Source: Strobilurus pachycystidiatus (Eukaryota; Basidiomycota; Agaricomycetes; Agaricales; Physalacriaceae). From it: a DNA stretch of 64,000 nucleotides. The DNA is taken from positions 394,323 to 458,322 of the forward strand of contig JAHLMK010000026.1 in the NCBI GenBank assembly GCA_019915135.1. Direction: 5' to 3'. The notes beneath the pieces are model-generated. The model was not told where the DNA came from and did no database searches. It was given only the letters and a program-made list of their open reading frames with translations. The first letter of the stretch is position 1. Every line of letters begins with the position of its first letter. Below are positions 57,901 through 64,000 of the stretch, in pieces. Both the position numbers and the translations under genes were made by a program.

Positions 57901-59170
57901 ACAGCGTGAAGGCGAGAGTAAGTTGTTCATCCAATTATCAACCAGGCCGCCAGAGACGTCGTCTCGCTAGTTCTGACTTCATGCACTCATCTCAACATCA
58001 GAGTAGTATCACCGCCGATAGGGCGAGCTCGATCAAACGAGCTTTTGCAAGTCATCTAGTCATTGGTAAGAGCAATAACCCAGTATAAGGTATGTATTAT
58101 TGAAGTTGAATATCTCCGAGCGCAAAGCTAATCAGACCTAGAAATGTCACCGTACTTGCGGCATTACGCACCAAGGGAAGCTTGCATTTGGCTTTTTGCC
58201 ATTTACGAAGTTCAACATATGCGTCATTGAGACGCGGATGACCATCTGCTTCGTTTGGGCCGAGTCCTCAGGTTCCTATCCCACTTCCACTTCACTAGCC
58301 TTCAGTTTCACCTTTGCCTTTGCCTTGCTCGTTTGTCCGACTCGTCCTTTCTGCCCAGTAGTGATTGGATCCTCGACATCAACCGTGGTTGATTTTTGTG
58401 GCCGTCGCAGCTCCTGTCTCCTAATCGTTCACCATGCCAACACGACCTTCAATAGATCTCGGGGCATGCGCGTTGGTTGGTTCAGCCCGTCGGTTGGCGT
58501 CGCGTTAGTGTGAACAAAAGGTAAGCCGCAGATCTGACTAGTTCAACATTCAACATGTACTGACCTCGGCGTTCCTCCAGAGTCTGTTTGTTACTGTGCA
58601 TCCAGGCGAGCATGCGGCTGGCATGTGAGGCTGAAATGTCGAGGGCTCGACTGGAGAAAGGTAAGCCGGACCCTCCAAACAATTCGCAGTTGGACTGACC
58701 TTGTCCTTACAGATCGGCTCCGGGGTCCGTGCTTGCGCACATAAAGATAACCGGTCCGACGGTCAACGACGCTGTCCTCGCGACCCAGGCCAGATCTGAC
58801 GGAAGGTAGGCATACCAAATCGATTTGATCAGCGTGGTTGCTTACCTTGTTGTAGCTGTCCTTCTTGACGGCGGACTCAACAACCCCCCTTGGCGGGTGG
58901 CTTGTCTCAGGTACCCTCAAAAAAGGGAACAACCGGGAGCTTGCGATATCACTGCTCCGGGATGCGCGTCTCATGTATCGGATCGTTGAAGGTCAGAAGC
59001 ATAACAACGAGGAAAAGTATGTCCTTGCGCCCGTCTCCTTCATTCAGCTCACCTCCTCGTCTTGCAGTGTCAAGCCAAAAGGTGTCTGCCTCGGCTATTT
59101 GGGCCATCTGCAGATGATCTTTGAAGACAAGCTCATCGCACTAGAGTCCTTTCCTCCCTAAGTACGGCTA
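57901..59170. other. Unresolved fragments
   Basis: Both strands have short open stretches (minus 58974-58590, plus 58865-59160) and several GTAAG / TTACAG splice-like pairs spaced by ~50 nt (for example near 58520-58580, 58660-58710 and 58805-58855). They suggest a small-exon gene on the minus strand, but I cannot assemble a model. Confidence 0.3.
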
Positions 59171-59690
59171 CTCATCATCCAGTATGCGGCCGACCCCGAC
59201 TGGGACGAATACGTCAAAGGGAGGTATCTGGAGACGAAGCGGAGAGATAACATTTTACTGGGTGGTGGCAAACCGGTTATCGGATCTTGTGGTCCAGCGG
59301 GTAGATGGCATGTTGACAAAGAGGGCTCCAATACTTTGTCACTACACCTTTAATCATTCTAACATGCCTCTCTAGAACGACGCCTTTGGCTCATTGTCAT
59401 ACTCTGCCGCTGTGACCAATAACGACGCCTTCTTCACGTCACTCTCGGACAAGATGGCGGATAGCTCATTTGATCGCTTTGGAGACTTTCGGGACTTTTG
59501 GGGTGCGGAGAGTGGGAGTGATGATGAGGCGCCGCAGGCTCTGTCAACACCATTAGGTCCTTTGTTTGCTCCACGCCATCCTCGTCAAAAATGGAATCTG
59601 ATCCGGCACCTCAGCGCAAATCATATCTGTGAGTTGGTCGTGGTGATCTATACGAAACAATATGATGTATAAAACTACCTACAAGTCACA
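59170..59690 (+). pseudogene. Fragment of an unknown protein gene
   Basis: An open stretch near 59185-59350 (VKGRYLETKRRDN; GPAGRWHVDKEG) is followed after an intron-like gap by 59374-59625, Ser/Asp-rich with FGDFRDFWGAESGSDDEAP. The two parts could be exons of one gene whose 5' part is unclear. No family is recognised. Confidence 0.35.
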
Positions 59691-60107
59691 AATGAGCGCA
59701 GAACAATGCAGTCTTGTTCCATAATTAACATATAGGAGATGTCAAGATGAGTATAGGTGCAAGACAAGATGGTACTAGGATACTTGTGGAAGAAAAGTTG
59801 ATGGTATATGGTATGATACAAGTCAAGATCTACTCTCAAGATTGAAGATTGGGAATCTTATGCCGCCATGAGTACGCCAGTCTAGTATAACAGAAAAAAG
59901 ATGCTCATACCTCAATAACCTTTGACACATCCAACCAGACGGCAACTTTTCTCCTGGCCTCCGGCGTTTGGCTATGCCGGACAATTTGGGCGGCTGTAGT
60001 GCCTGGGTGAATTGCGTCGTGGACAAACGACTTGGAAAGGGTGATGTCCACCCACTCGACTGTGCCAATGCACCAGTTGTGCGAGTCGTAGACCCAAATG
60101 GTCAGAT

Positions 60108-61658
60108 TGTCATGATGCGTCTCCAGGCAGACCACTTGTCTCATCTACACAGCCACACGGCTCATTGCCACAGCCACAATTCTGGCTCACAATGGCTGCA
60201 CACACATCTATGATCTATCTTCCATGCCACAGATACTCTACCGGGAAGTAAAGCAGGATGATGACAGAGTCTAGACGCATCAGGAGCTCCGGGAGCACCT
60301 GCACATACTCTCATAGGGGATTAATGTGAACACCCGGGAACCGGTACTTGTCACAGCATGACAGTAGCTTCTCTTGGTCTTGGGTCACTCCCCAGACCAT
60401 TGCACACATTGTTGTAATGGCCACAACACTCAGGACCAGCTACAGCACTCAAGAAGGAAGCACACACAAGATACCACTACCAAGAATCGCTCTAGAGACT
60501 CGTGGAGTCATCTAGAGGTATATCTATTGAAGGAGAAGTCACAACACTAACACTCGACGCTTGGAGAGCCTCTGGACCGCAGGAGAAGGTTGTAGAACCA
60601 TGGAGAAGGTCCCAGAAGGTTCAGAGCGCCTCCAGAACGTCATCCCGCCGCATTGGGCGCTCTGACTCACTCAGGAGTTGCTGCAGCATGTGGAGCGGCG
60701 GGATCCCGCCCTTTACCCGCTCTGACTCATTCAGGAGTCTCTGGAGTCATCCCAGGAACTTTTTGGCAGCCTATGACTCGAGCCAAGTCTATAATTAGGC
60801 GCATGAGCGCATGCTCCCGCCATTCCCGCCCTCCCGACCAATGGCAGCCCGCCGATCGGGCGCCCCGCCCCTTGAAACAGTGGATTAAGTGTCTTCCATC
60901 GCATCCGACACAGTGGGAGCTCTGACTCAGTCAGTAACCGATTTGGGGCACTAGAACAGTATATAAGTCGAAGTACATTCTCCCATGTACTTCAGAGCTG
61001 GACATTATTGCATCTGCGCTATTGTATATTCCTTCGCAGTACCCTTTGGCATCTTGCCTCTGCCATTGGGGAATTGCTCTCTAAGGGGCCCTCTCTCATT
61101 GTACGCTTCACTCTCTGCTGAATCGTACTCTTACTTGTCATCCTCTCCTCCCTCTCCACTATCCCTTTGCCACAGGATTGTCCTTGCGTCACTGAGTACG
61201 CCGTCGACATGCCATGCAACTGGACGCTTGCTCTCATTGATGGTATCCCGTGGGGATCTCTGTCGAGTGAGTCAGGGATTAAGATGGATGGATCTCTTGG
61301 ACACTGGCTGTACGTTTGCTCTCGTCGAGGACGAGGCAATGGTGCAGTCACTGTTGGATTGCTGTCTATGCACCGAGGGTGCTAGACATTGATCCCCACT
61401 TGTGTAGCGCTACCCCAATGGAGTGTAATGAGTGGCGCAGGTGAATAGGATCCACAACGACACTATGGGTCTACCGTTGAGCAAGACAACGGCTAGACAA
61501 GATGAACAGGAGTCTTGCTAGGCAGAGTGCCTAGGAGGTCTCCTGGCCTCCACCCCGAGGACGGCTTTGGGACATGGGATTCACATATGGAGGTGTGCAG
61601 TTGCCGTGTGGCGCTGCATGAGCTTGAGTACGTGAGAGTGCTGGCTCAGGTCCTAACA
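60108..61658 (+). mobile_element. Solo LTR, 1551 bp, with 5-bp TSD CAGAT (copy 2)
   Basis: It starts TGTCATGATG and ends GTCCTAACA, flanked by CAGAT at 60103-60107 and 61659-61663. It is the same length as copy 1 at 21106-22656 and differs by only a handful of bases. It contains TGACTCA at 60663, 60723 and 60923 and TATATAAG at 60960-60967. Confidence 0.92.
60960..60967 (+). promoter_or_regulatory. LTR TATA box with upstream TGACTCA sites
   Basis: TATATAAG marks the likely U3/R promoter of the LTR. TGACTCA sites lie 31, 231 and 291 bp upstream, all in CTCTGACTCAnTCAG context. Confidence 0.55.
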
Positions 61659-62169
61659 CAGATGCTTCTCGCGGAGGTTGGAGCCAGCAATGTTCCGCAG
61701 GTTTGAGTTGTGGAAGCCCGTAGGGCTAAACCATGGATTAGGACTTCTTTCAAAAACCAAAGAAACAACCCATGTCAAGGCCATTTTCACGTCTCCGCCC
61801 GCGTGGAATTGATGACCATACTTCTTGCAGGCGTCACTGAGGGCAACTGCGGCCAGACTACCCAAAGCTGCGTTGCCCAGGAAAGGAGAGTGGAATGAAT
61901 TGGGCGCGTTCCGTGGAATAAAGAGACGGATGGAACGAGGGCGGCGAAGTGGGCGCAAAATGTCGACAATGTGGTGAAGGAGGGCGAAGACTGCGTGAAG
62001 AAAGCGCCAAAACATGGCCGCGGTGTGGAGACTGATTCTGGAGGCGGCGGAAGACCAAGTGTAGGTTAATGGGACCGCGAGAGATCACGATCAGTATTGG
62101 GACTGGTCTAAATCCAAATTGGGAACTCCGTAGGACGAGTACCCGGATTTGGAATACCCCTCCCAAAAT

Positions 62170-62955
62170 GGATACGTCGTTACTGGCGGGCGGGCGTATA
62201 TCACATAGCGTTGTCTTATATTACTTATCACGCAGCATATGGTTACGTGAAATATTCATTGTTATTCTACTTCAGTTTGTCTTCAGGTGCTATCACACAG
62301 CGTACAGTTATGTGAAGTGTTCTTTATTATTCTACTCATGATCAAGTTTGTCTTAAGGTGCATGTATGGATCTCAGATTATGATGTTGAACGATACAATG
62401 CAGGGTGGGTGTGGTTTAGTGGTTTGTCTTGATGTGGGCACAATGTGCGCGATGCCAGGATTTGTGATGCATATGTAGCTCAAACAGAAGACAGTCGCAT
62501 ATATCATCGCTCGAACAATACGTAGCGTACGAATCATGCGAACCGTGTGTGTGCCGTTCCATGTGAATGGCGAGCTCGATGAGCTTCCGAGATAATTGTC
62601 CAATATCCGAATATTTGTGATATTCATCCAAATATATTCGAATATATCTGAATATCCATGAGTGTTGGCATAATATTGCATCAAGAGCAACCTGAAACTA
62701 TACCTACTATGAAGTTATGATATTACACTGTGTGTAAATGTCAATTAGAGTCACATAGCTAACACAGAACACTCATATAATACAGCTCACACTATTATGT
62801 CTCGGATGTCTGTTCAGAAAGTGGACATCCGACATTTGAGAGGTATCCGACATCCGAGAGGTATCCGACATCCGACATCTGAATATCTTCGGATGTCGGA
62901 TACGAATATAATTGAAATATCCGAAAATATCCGACATTCATGCTCATGTCTAGCA
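62170..62955. repeat. AT-rich region with ATCCGACATCCGA repeats, MITE-like
   Basis: No gene is visible. At about 62823-62905 GGTATCCGACATCCGA recurs two to three times and its inverse follows. TATCCGAATAT-type palindromes occur from 62590. The right edge CTCATGTC-TA resembles the right end of the MITE at 47190-47647, but the left edge is not clear. Confidence 0.4.
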
Positions 62956-63059
62956 CATCCTCAAGTACTACGCCAAAACGGATACGAGCAAGGTCATTTG
63001 TATTGCAATGGGTATGTACTTAGTATAAGATCTTGTTTCTTTGCTAACATGATTACAGT

Positions 63060-63621
63060 TCTTCACCCTGCGTACAAGACGTGTTACTTTGAGAGCCAAA
63101 GGCCCAAAGCTGGGAGCGCAAGTGGATTGACAACGCTTTGAGCCATGTTTGGGAGACTTGGGCTCTTCACCGCCCCAAGGTTGCCAAGGTCGCCACTCCT
63201 GCTGTCGGCACTGTGGACAACCCTTTTGCCAACATTGGTACTTTCAGTGACCAAACCACCAACGTGCTTGAGGAGTATCTCAACGCGCCAGCCGTCAGCA
63301 CATGCATAAATCCAGTCACGTACTAGGCCGCAAACCTTAACTCTGTCGCACAAGACGGCACCTTTGACTTGACCCCCATGGGTGCATTGGCACAGTTTGC
63401 GCTTGATTATCTTAGTGTCCCAGGTGTGTTTCTTTTCTTTTCTTTGTTTACCCGCAGTAATCTGATTGACAGCCACATCCGTCAATATCGAGAGACTCTT
63501 CTCGCACGCCAGCTTGACTGTTACCAAGCACCACCACAACTTCTCTGATCATTTCAACGTGCTGCACCGCCTCAACGGTCAGGGCTCTGACGTTGAGGAG
63601 AAGATCACACCTTACTCTTAG
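63060..63621 (+). pseudogene. Remnant of a second hAT transposase (C-terminal part)
   Basis: An exon segment LHPAYKTCYF is followed, after a frameshift, by SWERKWIDNALSHVWETW. After an intron near 63424-63471 comes the hAT dimerisation motif ATSVNIERLFSHASLTVTKH. A TAG at about 63324 replaces an expected Trp. It is unrelated in detail to the hAT at 9381-12663. The 5' part of the gene is missing. Confidence 0.7.
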
Positions 63622-64000
63622 ATTACTGTCATTGCTTCCTACTTACAATTTTGTCTCCTCTACAGTTATCATCACTTATGATTATGACTTTATGCTTACC
63701 TTTTGACTGTTTGACTCGTTTTATGGAGTTCATGAAGACTTTACTTTGTCTTATTTCTGCTTTGACTAGTAAATATATAGTCTACAATGGGGGGCCCACA
63801 GTTGGGTAGAGAATATCCGGCTCAAACCATCCCAGCACAGTCTCAGTCAGATAAGTATTTGAATGCCCGCCATCGGGCAGGAAATTTCCTTTTTAAGCCT
63901 TGTGTCCCTCAACTTTTGGCCTGTAACCTAAAATAAGGTGCTTAGATCTTCAATTCAAAGAGGTCCGTGACCTGTGACTTGTGACCAAAAGATATGGTTG
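63622..64000. other. 3' flank without visible gene
   Basis: I see no coding potential or clear repeat in this end stretch. Confidence 0.4.

Larger units (their letters stand above)
59836..62015 (-). pseudogene. Hypothetical gene split by a solo LTR
   Basis: The ATG at 62015 opens a frame to 61659. The solo LTR at 60108-61658 then interrupts it, and the frame resumes at 60107 and runs to about 59911. A 53-nt intron (GTATGA...TAAG) leads to a last short exon ending TGA at 59836. Ignoring the LTR and one CAGAT copy restores a continuous frame across the junction (CAT-CTG-ACC). The protein would be about 200 residues with a Trp-rich C-terminal half (HNWCIGTVEWVDITL). I do not recognise it. The LTR sits in an exon, so this allele is disrupted. 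Confidence 0.55.

Noticed and set aside
21106..61658. The 1551-bp inverted repeats as TIRs of one 40-kb transposon
   Set aside because: Each copy has TG...CA ends and its own distinct 5-bp duplication on both of its sides, which is the signature of separate solo LTR insertions.

Overview
The window is nuclear DNA of a filamentous basidiomycete. The content fits an Agaricomycete of the Rhizoctonia/Ceratobasidium type: GT-AG introns of about 35-60 nt, Plavaka-type and Tnp2-type transposases, a TET/JBP-like dioxygenase and Ty3/Gypsy polyproteins typical of Agaricomycetes. The species call is inference. Coding density is low. Almost everything is mobile DNA or genes broken by it, and I see no rRNA, tRNA, CRISPR or prokaryotic feature.

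Layout. 0-4.6 kb: two minus-strand genes, one with a 669-bp LTR inside an intron. 5.5-9.0 kb: a nearly intact Plavaka-family transposase. 9.38-12.66 kb: a complete hAT element with perfect 12-bp terminal inverted repeats and an 8-bp target duplication. 13.1-17.3 kb: a decayed Tnp2-type (CACTA-like) transposase on the minus strand. 18.1-21.1 kb: two degraded uncharacterised genes. 21.1-22.7 and 60.1-61.7 kb: two 1551-bp solo LTRs of one family in opposite orientation, each with its own 5-bp target duplication.

The centre (23.85-56.58 kb) is a nested structure. The outer layer is an unusually large Gypsy element of about 18 kb without its insertions. It has 1.7-kb LTRs, gag and protease-RT-RNaseH-integrase, then about 7.7 kb holding four extra multi-exon genes, two sense and two antisense. 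Inserted into its gag-pol junction is a 14.5-kb DNA transposon (27,846-42,364) with about 28-bp imperfect inverted ends, a 6-bp target duplication (GAAATC) and subterminal 20-bp repeats. It carries a D,D(34)E integrase gene, a TET/JBP-like 2OG-Fe(II) dioxygenase, a helical protein and a cysteine-rich gene read from the opposite strand. This integrase-plus-dioxygenase mobile unit is the most interesting system here.

56.6-57.9 kb: a minus-strand array of about eight repeated exon-intron units. 57.9-59.8 kb: fragments of unknown genes. 59.8-62.0 kb: a minus-strand gene split by the second solo LTR. 62.2-63.6 kb: AT-rich palindromic repeats and a hAT remnant. In-frame nonsense codons in several unrelated elements are mostly TGA, as expected from C-to-T / G-to-A decay.
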